The notes beneath the pieces were generated by a model that was not told the DNA's origin, made no database searches, and worked only from the letters and a program-made list of their open reading frames with translations. Below are positions 1 to 5,264 of a stretch of DNA of 6,179 nucleotides, one piece after another. This stretch comes from Pseudomonadota bacterium (GTDB lineage: Bacteria; Pseudomonadota; Gammaproteobacteria; Burkholderiales; Burkholderiaceae), in the NCBI GenBank assembly GCA_023441105.1, contig JAEZQX010000334.1, positions 1 to 6,179 of the forward strand, in the 5' to 3' direction. How positions within the stretch are numbered: position 1 is the first letter of the stretch; each line of letters begins with the position of its first letter. The translations under genes were made by a program, and so were the position numbers.

Positions 1-118
1 GCCCCGAGCTGCGCGGATGCGTCCTGGCGAGCGAAGCGGCCGAGGTGCGGCGGGCGTGGCGGACGGCGGCATCGGTGCAGGCCTGCGCATCAGCCTGGAC
101 ACCCGCGCCGAGCCGTTC

Positions 119-295
119 TCAGTCGGCGCGGCGTGCCGCCCCCAGCAACCCGCCGCCGAAAGCCATCAGCAGCGCCGCCAGCAGCGAGGCGGTGACCGAG
201 CCATGCATGAAAGCAGGCGGCCAGGCCACGATCCCGGTGCCGAGGATGAACTTGGCCGTGGTGGCGGTGCGTTGGGCGGGTGAAAGTTCCGACAT
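119..295 (-). CDS. Small two-helix membrane protein, 58 aa, unknown function
   Basis: I do not recognise the family. The protein starts MSELSPAQRT and ends GAARRAD. A short polar N-terminus of about 14 residues is followed by two hydrophobic stretches, roughly residues 16-30 (containing GTGIVAWPPAF) and 35-53 (alanine/leucine-rich, ending in a glycine run). This suggests a helical hairpin in the inner membrane with a short basic C-terminus. The ATG at 293-295 was chosen because the reading frame upstream of it, which stays open to 376, is arginine-rich and not protein-like. No strong Shine-Dalgarno sequence precedes it. The gene follows the hydratase on the same strand after about 210 bases, so it need not share its transcript. 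The membrane location is inferred from hydrophobicity only. Confidence 0.6.
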   Translation of the reverse strand: MSELSPAQRTATTAKFILGTGIVAWPPAFMHGSVTASLLAALLMAFGGGLLGAARRAD

Positions 296-509
296 GTTCG
301 ACTCGACGAGTTTCAACTGGACAACCGGACGGCACCTCTTGTGGCCAATACTACGCCGATCGTCGCGCCGACGCACAAGCCCCCACCCGCCAGGCGGTGG
401 ATTGGTCGGGTCGGATGCCCCGCGCCCCGGATGCTCCGGTGGCGGCTGGAGCCCCCGCAGCCGCGGGAGCCCGCCGGAGCCGCCGGAGCCTCAGCCGCTG
501 GCCCGGCGC
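296..509. other. GC-rich intergenic spacer
   Basis: This stretch lies between the hydratase stop codon and the small membrane protein, both leftward. It holds no convincing gene. Positions 425-500 are dense in repeated CCGGAGCC-like words and contain a short inverted repeat, CCCGC/GCGGG around AGCC. There is no T-tract on either strand, so an intrinsic terminator is not supported. The promoter of the small membrane protein should lie near 296-380 on the minus strand, but I see no clear -35/-10 pair. Confidence 0.4.
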
Positions 510-1373
510 TCAGGTGATCAGCCTCAGGTCCATCAACGGACCGTCGAGCGTGCTGGCGGCGATCTCCTGGCTCGCCGCCGAGCTGATGCCGGTCTGCCAG
601 TGCTGGCGCGGCAGCAGCGGCTGGGCGTCGGTGAGGGTGCCGGTGGTGATGATCGAGCCCGCCTGCAGCCGCAGCGGCTCCGCCAGCGACGGCTGGCCGG
701 CGAGCATCTCCACCAGGTGGGCGAACGCCTGGATCGGGCCATCGAGGACGGCCGTGCCGTCGCCGTCGGCGATCACGCCGCCGTTGCAGGTCATGTTGAG
801 CCGGACCGCGGAAAGGAAGGCGGCCAGCTGCCCGTGGTTGAGCACCTTGCGCCGCGGACCCACCAGCAGCGCCCCGTGCAGGCTCTGGGCGGCAAACGAT
901 TCGGCCGCGGTGAAGCTCCAGTCCGGATAGATGCACTGCACGATCTCGAAGCCGTGCGCCACCCATTCGACCGAATCGGCCACGTCGTCGAGCGAGCTGC
1001 TCGCCGGGGCGTGGCGCAGGCCCAGCACGATCTCCGGCTCCAGGCGCGGCAGGAGGAACGAGCTCAGCGGCTTGCCGATCGCGTTCATGTCGATGTCGAC
1101 GATCTGCACCGAAGGCCCGGCATCCGACTGGTAGACCGTGCGGTCCCAGACCGGCGCCCAGATCGGATGGAAGACGTTGTAGAGCGGCCAGAGACTGCGA
1201 TTGGTGAAACCGATCTTGAAACCCAGGGGGCGCTCGCCGCGCGCCAGGCGCAGCTCGTTGACGGCCGCCTGGAAGTCGCGTGCCGCAGTCAGGTCCTGGA
1301 GACGTTCACGATCGGCCGGCACCGCCAGCTGGGCGCCGTCCATCGCTTCGAGTAGGGATTGTGGGGTCAGCAT
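510..1373 (-). CDS. 2-keto-4-pentenoate hydratase-like protein (MhpD/HpaH family)
   Basis: The 287-residue product belongs to the hydratase/decarboxylase branch of the fumarylacetoacetate hydrolase superfamily. Characterised members add water to 2-hydroxy-dienoates from aromatic meta-cleavage, or decarboxylate 4-oxalocrotonate, using a divalent metal in the cytosol. Family landmarks seen here are GFKIGFTN (residues 51-58, with the conserved lysine K53), EPEIVLGL (112-119, whose two glutamates match the metal ligands), GFEIVQCIYPDW (141-152, third ligand candidate E143), a segment with NGGVIADGDG (197-206), and LQAGSIITTGTLT (236-248). Length is within the normal range for the family. The ATG at 1371-1373 gives the full family N-terminus (MLTPQSLLEAMDG), although no good ribosome binding site precedes it. 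No ring-cleavage dioxygenase, aldolase or dehydrogenase is nearby, so the substrate is unknown. A hydratase role is more likely than decarboxylase, but sequence alone does not separate them. Confidence 0.88.
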   Translation of the reverse strand: MLTPQSLLEAMDGAQLAVPADRERLQDLTAARDFQAAVNELRLARGERPLGFKIGFTNRSLWPLYNVFHPIWAPVWDRTVYQSDAGPSVQIVDIDMNAIGKPLSSFLLPRLEPEIVLGLRHAPASSSLDDVADSVEWVAHGFEIVQCIYPDWSFTAAESFAAQSLHGALLVGPRRKVLNHGQLAAFLSAVRLNMTCNGGVIADGDGTAVLDGPIQAFAHLVEMLAGQPSLAEPLRLQAGSIITTGTLTDAQPLLPRQHWQTGISSAASQEIAASTLDGPLMDLRLIT

Positions 1374-1467
1374 GCCGGGATAGTAACCGCCCGGCGACAG
1401 TGCCTGCAGATGGAGCGGTCGACGGCGGAATTCGGGGCGGCCCGCCTCGCCGGCCGGCGCTCGCGGC

Positions 1468-1481
1468 GGCGGCGCGCCGCC
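1468..1481. repeat. 14-bp perfect palindrome after the 107-aa gene
   Basis: GGCGGCGCGCCGCC equals its own reverse complement. It lies 12 bases past the stop codon of the leftward 107-residue gene and about 95 bases before the hydratase start. It could fold into a short GC stem in the transcript between the two genes, but it lacks a loop and a T-tract. Chance occurrence in such GC-rich DNA is quite possible. Confidence 0.3.
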
Positions 1482-1493
1482 ACGCGGCAGTCG

Positions 1494-1817
1494 TCAGGCG
1501 GGTTGGACGTCGGGCAGCGGCAGGTCGGCTGCCAGGCCCTGCCAGTAGTCGATCATGCTGGCCATGCGCCAGCAGGCGCGGACCTCGAGCTCGAGCCCGA
1601 GATTCCACAGGTCCGCGAAGCCGAGGTGCATGCGGCAGTACTCCAGCATGCTCTCTTCATCCAGGTCGCCGGCTTCGCGCTCCACGTAGGCGAGGAAGTT
1701 GCGCGCTTCCAGCGGCTGGCGGAAATCGTTGCGGGCGAACTCCGCCATGGCCTTGCCGAGGTGCATGAACCGGGGTGCCCGATCGAAGAACCGCCGCACC
1801 GTGTCCATCTTGTTCAT
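1494..1817 (-). CDS. Conserved-looking hypothetical protein, 107 aa
   Basis: I do not recognise this protein. It is predicted to be soluble and mainly helical. It has no signal peptide or membrane segment, a basic N-terminus (MNKMDTVRRFFDRAPRF), an acidic middle (about residues 44-56) and an aromatic/leucine-rich C-terminal half with three tryptophans (residues 70-94). It has no cysteine pair or other metal-binding motif. Evidence that it is real: a perfect AGGAGG at 1823-1828, five bases before the ATG, natural amino-acid composition, and a complete open frame to the TGA at 1494-1496. It is transcribed away from the mod cluster and 120 bases upstream of the hydratase on the same strand. It might be co-transcribed with the hydratase, but nothing shows a functional link. 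Confidence 0.72.
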   Translation of the reverse strand: MNKMDTVRRFFDRAPRFMHLGKAMAEFARNDFRQPLEARNFLAYVEREAGDLDEESMLEYCRMHLGFADLWNLGLELEVRACWRMASMIDYWQGLAADLPLPDVQPA

Positions 1818-1822
1818 GGGAA

Positions 1823-1828
1823 CCTCCT
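1823..1828 (-). promoter_or_regulatory. Consensus Shine-Dalgarno AGGAGG
   Basis: Minus-strand AGGAGG with a five-base spacer (TTCCC) before the ATG of the 107-residue protein. It fixes that start over the second ATG three codons later. It is the strongest ribosome binding site in the window. Confidence 0.75.
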
Positions 1829-2071
1829 GCTTGAAGCGACATCGGGGTCTACCTTAGGTCGTCGCGGCGGATGATTGCGTTCAATCGGAATGACGGTTGC
1901 CGGGGCCGGACGAGCGGGGTGCGACCGCTGCGATGCGTGGCGCCTGGGGCGCTGCGTGGTAGTGGCCACGCTCTTAGAATCTTCCTCCTCGCCGGCTTCT
2001 TCCATTACCCCAAGGCCCTAGCCGTTGCGGCCGCGCATCACCTTCGTGAGCTAACACTTGCCATCGCCCGC
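1829..2071. other. Divergent intergenic region between the 107-aa gene and modE
   Basis: About 240 bases lie between the two divergently read genes, and both promoters should be here. TAGAAT at 1975-1980 on the plus strand is one base from the -10 consensus, but no convincing -35 stands 16-18 bases before it. It would give a leader of roughly 85 bases for modE. Short dyads GTGGCCAC (1962-1969) and ACCTTAGGT (1851-1859) are visible. No ModE-type TATAT/ATATA dyad is apparent here, so autoregulation by ModE is not supported. The frame upstream of modE stays open to 1871, but its translation does not look like protein. Confidence 0.35.
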
Positions 2072-2419
2072 ATGACGCTGAACGCGAGATTCCGCCTGCG
2101 TATCTATCGCGACGAAGGCATCGCCATCGGGCCCGGCAAGGTGGCGGTGCTGGAGGCGATCGCGGCGACCGGTTCGATCTCGGCGGCCGCCCGCAACCTC
2201 GGCATGTCCTACCGCCGCGCCTGGCTGCTGGTCGACGAGCTCAACCGCGCGCTGAAGCAGCCGGCGGTGGTCGCCGGCGCGGGCGGACGGCAGGGCGGCG
2301 GCGCGTCCTTGACGCCGCTGGGCGAGGAGCTGGTGCGGCGTTATCGGGCGATCGAGGAGACCGCGCGACACGCTGCCGCCGCGGACCTGGCCGGGATCAT
2401 GCGGATGTTGGCACCGTAG
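2072..2419 (+). CDS. modE: Short ModE-type transcriptional regulator (DNA-binding domain only)
   Basis: The 115-residue protein matches the N-terminal winged-helix domain of ModE, the molybdate-responsive regulator related to the LysR DNA-binding domain. The helix-turn-helix covers about residues 34-58 (GSISAAARNLGMSYRRAWLL and following). The glycine-rich wing GGRQGGGASLTPLG spans about 71-84 and is typical of ModE. E. coli ModE is about 262 residues and carries two C-terminal MOP/TOBE domains that bind molybdate. This protein stops soon after the wing and a helix (about 86-113), so it has no such domain. The start is the ATG at 2072-2074 because homology begins immediately after it (RFRLRIYRDEGIAIGPGKVAVLEAI) and the longer upstream frame is not protein-like. 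No clear ribosome binding site is seen. It lies 153 bases upstream of modB on the same strand and presumably controls that cluster. How it would sense molybdate is unclear. The family assignment is strong; the target genes are inferred from position. Confidence 0.88.
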   Translation: MTLNARFRLRIYRDEGIAIGPGKVAVLEAIAATGSISAAARNLGMSYRRAWLLVDELNRALKQPAVVAGAGGRQGGGASLTPLGEELVRRYRAIEETARHAAAADLAGIMRMLAP

Positions 2420-2433
2420 CAGCGCGTCGCCGG

Positions 2434-2466
2434 GCGTGCCACGGGGGGCGATGCCGCGGGGCACGC
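2434..2466 (+). repeat. Inverted repeat after modE
   Basis: GCGTGCC at 2434-2440 is repeated inverted as GGCACGC at 2460-2466, giving a 7-bp GC-rich stem with a 19-base loop, 14 bases past the modE stop codon. It could weaken or end transcription from modE, but there is no following T-tract. The right arm overlaps the G-run tract, so the hairpin and a quadruplex would compete. Confidence 0.3.
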
Positions 2467-2492
2467 GGCGGGGCGGCGGCGGGGCGGCGGGG
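2443..2492 (+). promoter_or_regulatory. G-run tract, possible G-quadruplex
   Basis: Five runs of at least four G lie on the plus strand: 2443-2448, 2458-2461, 2470-2473, 2481-2484 and 2489-2492. The last four are separated by loops of 8, 7 and 4 bases. If modE and modB share a transcript, this tract would be in the RNA between them; otherwise it lies upstream of the modB promoter. Folding is not shown. One loop slightly exceeds the usual 7-base limit, and high GC makes such runs more frequent by chance. Confidence 0.4.
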
Positions 2493-2502
2493 ACTTGTGC
2501 CA

Positions 2503-2535
2503 CCGTTGTATATGGAGGAATATAGAGGACAACGG
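2503..2535 (+). promoter_or_regulatory. AT-rich dyad resembling a ModE operator, upstream of modB
   Basis: Two inverted repeats are nested here. The inner one is TATAT (2509-2513) and ATATA (2520-2524) around GGAGGA. The outer one is CCGTTGT (2503-2509) and ACAACGG (2529-2535), both perfect. Known ModE sites are palindromes built on CGTTATAT-type half sites spaced by six to eight bases, so the inner pair and the flanking CGTT/AACG words fit in content. They do not fit exactly: there is one extra base on the left and about four or more on the right, and the two dyads have centres 2.5 bases apart. The element is a marked AT island in GC-rich DNA and starts 70 bases before the modB start. TTGTGC at 2495-2500 could be a -35, with a -10 inside the AT island, so a bound repressor would block it. 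Operator function is inference. Confidence 0.45.
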
Positions 2536-2572
2536 GAACAGGCGGCGGCTCCGGCGCTTGACGTGGACGAAC

Positions 2573-3250
2573 ATGACGTTGGCGCTTCTGGCAGACACCG
2601 ACTGGTTTCCCCTCTACCTCTCGCTCAAGGTGGCGGCGGTCGCCACGTTGCTCGCGCTGGTGGCCGGGATGTCGCTTGCCTGGCTCTTCACCCGCACCCG
2701 GTTTCCGGGCAGGTCAGTGCTGGAGCCCATCTTCATGCTGCCGCTGGTGCTGCCGCCTACCGTGCTCGGCTACGCGATCCTCGTGCTGGCCGGCCGGCGC
2801 GGGCCATTGGGCGCATGGCTGCGGGAGAATTTCGACTACACGATCGTCTTCAGCTGGCATGGTGCCGTGGTCGCCTCGGCAGTGGTCGCCTTGCCGCTGG
2901 TGATGAAGTCCGCCGGCGCCGCCTTCGACGGAGTGGACCGGGAGCTGGAGGCCGCTGCCAGGACCTTGCGGCAGTCGCGACTATCGGTCTTCCTGCGGGT
3001 GACCCTGCCGCTCGCTTGGCCCGGCATCCTGGCCGGCAGCCTGCTGGCTTTCGCGAGAGCCATGGGCGAGTTCGGCGCTTCGCTGATGGTGGCTGGTTCG
3101 ATTCCGCGGCAGACCCAGACGCTTTCCATGGCCATCTACGACTCGGTACAGGCCGGCGAAGACGACCGCGCCCTGGTCCTCGTGGTCGTCACCTCGCTGG
3201 TGTCCGTGCTGATCCTTGTCGTCGCCAACCGTGCCTTTGCCTGGCGTTGA
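2573..3250 (+). CDS. modB: Molybdate ABC transporter permease ModB
   Basis: The 225-residue inner-membrane protein is the permease of the ModABC molybdate importer and would form the homodimeric channel. Hydrophobic segments lie at about residues 16-40, 50-73, 94-113, 148-175 and 200-219. A proline-rich MLPLVLPPTVLGY stretch (55-67) and FARAMGEFGAS (160-170) are characteristic of ModB. The cytoplasmic coupling loop at about 122-150 has the layout of the permease EAA loop, but the usual glycine is R133 and the second glutamate is A127. The ATG at 2573-2575 gives the family N-terminus. The frame runs upstream to 2495, but that extension crosses the operator-like dyad and looks like random translation. 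No strong ribosome binding site is seen. Length is close to E. coli ModB (about 229). It is the first transporter gene in the cluster, whereas modA normally comes first; modA follows after 40 bases. Confidence 0.93.
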   Translation: MTLALLADTDWFPLYLSLKVAAVATLLALVAGMSLAWLFTRTRFPGRSVLEPIFMLPLVLPPTVLGYAILVLAGRRGPLGAWLRENFDYTIVFSWHGAVVASAVVALPLVMKSAGAAFDGVDRELEAAARTLRQSRLSVFLRVTLPLAWPGILAGSLLAFARAMGEFGASLMVAGSIPRQTQTLSMAIYDSVQAGEDDRALVLVVVTSLVSVLILVVANRAFAWR

Positions 3251-3281
3251 AGACATTGCTGCGGTGATCCTTCCGCCGATC

Positions 3282-3285
3282 GGAG
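3282..3285 (+). promoter_or_regulatory. Ribosome binding site supporting a TTG start of modA
   Basis: GGAG stands five bases before TTG at 3291-3293. It supports that codon as the modA start, because starting there gives a normal signal peptide while the in-frame GTG at 3264 has no such site before it. Confidence 0.5.
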
Positions 3286-3290
3286 CTTCC

Positions 3291-4043
3291 TTGAAGAGAA
3301 ATCCGCGAATCGCACCTTTGATTTTCGGCCTGCTGCTTCCTTGCGCGGCGATGGCCCAGGAGATCACGGTTTCTGCAGCCGCCAGCCTGACCAACGCCTT
3401 CAAGGAGCTGGCGCCGGTTTTCGAGAGGGCCAACCCCGGCACATCGTTGCGCTTCAACTTCGCCGCCTCCGGCGCGCTGCTGCAGCAGATCGCCCAGGGC
3501 GCGCCGGTCGACGTGTTTGCCAGCGCCGACCAGGCAACCATGGACCGGGCCGCGAGCCAGTCGCTGATCGAACCCGGCTCGCGGACCGATTTCGCCGCCA
3601 ACTCGGTGGTGCTGATCGAGCCGGCTGAAGGCGGAACCGGTGTGAAGTCGGTGCAGGACCTTGCCGGACCCGCCGTCAAGAGGATCGCGGTCGGCAAGGT
3701 TGCGACCGTGCCGGTTGGTCGCTATACCCGGGAAGTGCTGGAGCAGGCGGGTTTATGGACCAGGCTCGGGCCGAAATTCGTGCAGGCCGACAGTGTCCGC
3801 CAGGTCCTCGACTATGTAGGCCGAGGCGAAGTCGAAGTCGGCTTCGTCTACGCCACGGATGCGGCCATCATGAAGGACAAGGTGAGAATCGTCCTGACGG
3901 CGACCGGCCACACGCCGGTCTCCTATCCGATCGCGGTTGTCAGGGACAGCGGCAGGAAGGACCTTGGAGCCCGCTTCGTCGCGTTCCTCGCGACGCCACC
4001 GGCGCAGGAAATCCTCGGCCGTTACGGATTTGGCGCCCCTTGA
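3291..4043 (+). CDS. modA: Periplasmic molybdate-binding protein ModA
   Basis: The 250-residue protein captures molybdate (or tungstate) in the periplasm and delivers it to ModB. A signal peptide is clear: basic MKRNPR, a hydrophobic core at about 7-18, and a likely cut after AMA (residue 22), leaving QEITVSAAASL as the mature start. Residues matching the oxyanion-binding positions of E. coli ModA are S32 (in AAASL), S60 (in FAASG), the VPVG turn at 140-143, V169 (in DSVRQVL) and Y187 (in VYATDA). E. coli has alanine where this protein has V142; that contact is through the backbone, so binding should persist. The proposed start is TTG at 3291-3293. GTG at 3264 or the longer frame back to 3216, overlapping modB, are less likely because they bury the signal peptide. 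The stop codon overlaps the modC start. Confidence 0.94.
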   Translation: MKRNPRIAPLIFGLLLPCAAMAQEITVSAAASLTNAFKELAPVFERANPGTSLRFNFAASGALLQQIAQGAPVDVFASADQATMDRAASQSLIEPGSRTDFAANSVVLIEPAEGGTGVKSVQDLAGPAVKRIAVGKVATVPVGRYTREVLEQAGLWTRLGPKFVQADSVRQVLDYVGRGEVEVGFVYATDAAIMKDKVRIVLTATGHTPVSYPIAVVRDSGRKDLGARFVAFLATPPAQEILGRYGFGAP

Positions 4044-4855
4044 TCGACGTCGACATCTCCCTCAGGGTCTCGGACCGGAGCCGCCGCTTCGAACTGGAGG
4101 CGAAGTTCGCGACCGATGCCTCGTTCGTGGCGCTCTTCGGTCCGTCGGGTGCGGGCAAGACCCTGACGCTGCAGGCGATCGCCGGCCTGATCCGGCCCGA
4201 CGCCGGTCGCATCCGCGTTGCCGGCCAGACGCTGTTCGATTCGGCAGCAGGAATCGACCTGCCGGCACCGGCGCGCCGCACCGGCTACCTGTTCCAGAGC
4301 TTTGCGCTGTTCCCGCACCTCACGGTGCGGGACAACGTCTCGTTCGGGCTGCGCTCCTGGTACCGGCGCCGCTTGTCGCCATCGGATCGCGACCAGGTCC
4401 AGTCGCTGCTGGAGGGGCTGGGCCTGGCCGACCTGGCCGACAGCCGCCCGCGCACGCTGTCGGGTGGGCAGCAGCAGCGGGTCGCGCTCGCGCGAGCGCT
4501 CGCCTGCCAGCCGCAGATCCTCCTGCTCGACGAGCCGTTCGCTTCGCTCAACAGCATGCTCCGGCGGGCGTTGCGGGAGGATCTGGCAATCGTCCAGCGG
4601 CGTTGGGGCGTGCCGGCCCTGATGATCACCCACGACATCGAGGACGTGCTGGCGCTGGCGGATGTCGCCTGCGTCTACGAGAACGGCCGGGTCGTGCGCC
4701 AGGTCGAGCTTCACGGCCAGCCGCCGGAACAGGTGGCCCGGGGGCTGGGCGAGGAGCCGCCGGCAGTGGCGTCGCCCGAACGCGCGGCGCTCATGCGCCG
4801 GATCCTCGGTCCCGAGGACCGGCAGGCGCCTTTCCCTCGAATGCGGCTTTCGTAG
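4040..4855 (+). CDS. modC: Molybdate ABC transporter ATPase ModC, short form without MOP domain
   Basis: The 271-residue cytoplasmic ATPase powers the ModB channel. Visible motifs are Walker A GPSGAGKT (34-41), Q-loop glutamine Q86 in LFQSFALFPH, signature LSGGQQQR (140-147), Walker B ILLLDE (160-165) and switch histidine H198 in ITHD. E. coli ModC has about 352 residues with a C-terminal MOP/TOBE domain that binds molybdate. This protein ends about 70 residues after the switch histidine and has no such domain. The D-loop, normally SALD, reads ASLN (168-171), so the conserved aspartate is asparagine. The start is TTG at 4040-4042, overlapping the modA TGA as TTGA, which suggests translational coupling; homology begins right there (IDVDISL). 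The frame is open further upstream inside modA but is out of register with real protein. ModC rather than another importer ATPase is supported by its position after modA and modB. Confidence 0.92.
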   Translation: MIDVDISLRVSDRSRRFELEAKFATDASFVALFGPSGAGKTLTLQAIAGLIRPDAGRIRVAGQTLFDSAAGIDLPAPARRTGYLFQSFALFPHLTVRDNVSFGLRSWYRRRLSPSDRDQVQSLLEGLGLADLADSRPRTLSGGQQQRVALARALACQPQILLLDEPFASLNSMLRRALREDLAIVQRRWGVPALMITHDIEDVLALADVACVYENGRVVRQVELHGQPPEQVARGLGEEPPAVASPERAALMRRILGPEDRQAPFPRMRLS

Positions 4856-4872
4856 GCGCGCGCGGCGCAGGC

Positions 4873-4900
4873 GTCGCCGCGGTCGCTCAGCCGCGGCGGT
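4873..4900. terminator. Hairpin between convergent modC and DUF454 genes
   Basis: CGCCGCGG (4875-4882) pairs perfectly with CCGCGGCG (4891-4898) around an 8-base loop. Two G-T pairs can extend the stem to 10 bp. It lies 19 bases past the modC stop codon and spans the stop codon of the leftward DUF454 gene, where a shared bidirectional terminator is expected. Neither side has a T-tract, so it is not a standard intrinsic terminator. Confidence 0.45.
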
Positions 4901-5264
4901 CCAGGCGTCGCGTCGGCAGGCGCCACAGGATGATGGCGGCGGCGGTGCAGGCGGCCGCCGGCAGCCACGACCATGGCATCGGCAGCAGGAAGAGCGCGCC
5001 GACCGAGCTGATCGTCATCATCACGGTGGCGAATTGCTTGGCCGGCAGCGGCACCGCCCGGTGCTCGCGCCAGTCGCGCACGATCGGACCGAGGCGCGGA
5101 TGCTCGAGCAGCCAGCGCTCGAGCCGCGGGCTGCCGCGCGAAAAGCACCAGGCGGCGAGCAGTACGAACGGCGCGGTGGGAAGAAGGGGCAGGAAGATGC
5201 CGATCAGGCCGATGACCAGCGCGAGCCATCCCCCGAGCAGCCAGAGCGCACGCGTCGGCAGCAT
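4887..5264 (-). CDS. DUF454 (YbaN-type) inner-membrane protein
   Basis: The 125-residue protein fits the DUF454/YbaN family of small inner-membrane proteins, whose function is not established. The N-terminal LLGGWLALVIGLIGIFLPLLPTAPFVLLAA region (from about residue 8) has the family's glycine-rich helix followed by the LPLLPTAPF turn. Next come CFSRGSPRLERWLLEHPRLG and the conserved DWREHRAVPLPAK segment (about 61-73). Two more hydrophobic stretches (about 75-93 and 95-111) close the protein, which ends in a basic tail. Length matches the family. The ATG at 5262-5264 was chosen because the frame upstream runs through the tRNA gene and cannot be coding there. It is downstream of tRNA-Arg on the same strand, separated by about 114 bases, and converges with modC. 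I see no functional tie to molybdate uptake. Confidence 0.86.
   Translation of the reverse strand: MLPTRALWLLGGWLALVIGLIGIFLPLLPTAPFVLLAAWCFSRGSPRLERWLLEHPRLGPIVRDWREHRAVPLPAKQFATVMMTISSVGALFLLPMPWSWLPAAACTAAAIILWRLPTRRLDRRG

Noticed and set aside
1..118. Minus-strand translation just past the 58-aa gene, containing LGAGVQAD...QACTDAAVR, faintly recalling the N-terminus of Lin0512-family proteins
   Set aside because: The frame directly follows a stop codon and has no ATG, GTG or TTG before the window edge. The resemblance is short and does not continue. The next bases to the left would be needed to test it.
45..1355. A 436-codon plus-strand open frame across the left region
   Set aside because: It is antisense to the hydratase, rich in arginine, proline and glutamine, and shows no domain. 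Long antisense frames are expected in high-GC DNA.
2495..2572. A 26-residue N-terminal extension of ModB (starting MCHRCIW)
   Set aside because: It would be translated across the operator-like dyad, has atypical composition, and is absent from the ModB family.
2420..2572. A molybdenum-cofactor riboswitch upstream of modB
   Set aside because: The spacer shows only the G-tract, a simple hairpin and the AT-rich dyad. I cannot trace the multi-stem architecture of that riboswitch.
4312..4331. A perfect 8-bp hairpin (CCCGCACC/GGTGCGGG, 4-base loop) inside modC
   Set aside because: It falls in the codons for the conserved FPHLTVRDN segment after the Q-loop and is best explained by codon choice in GC-rich DNA.
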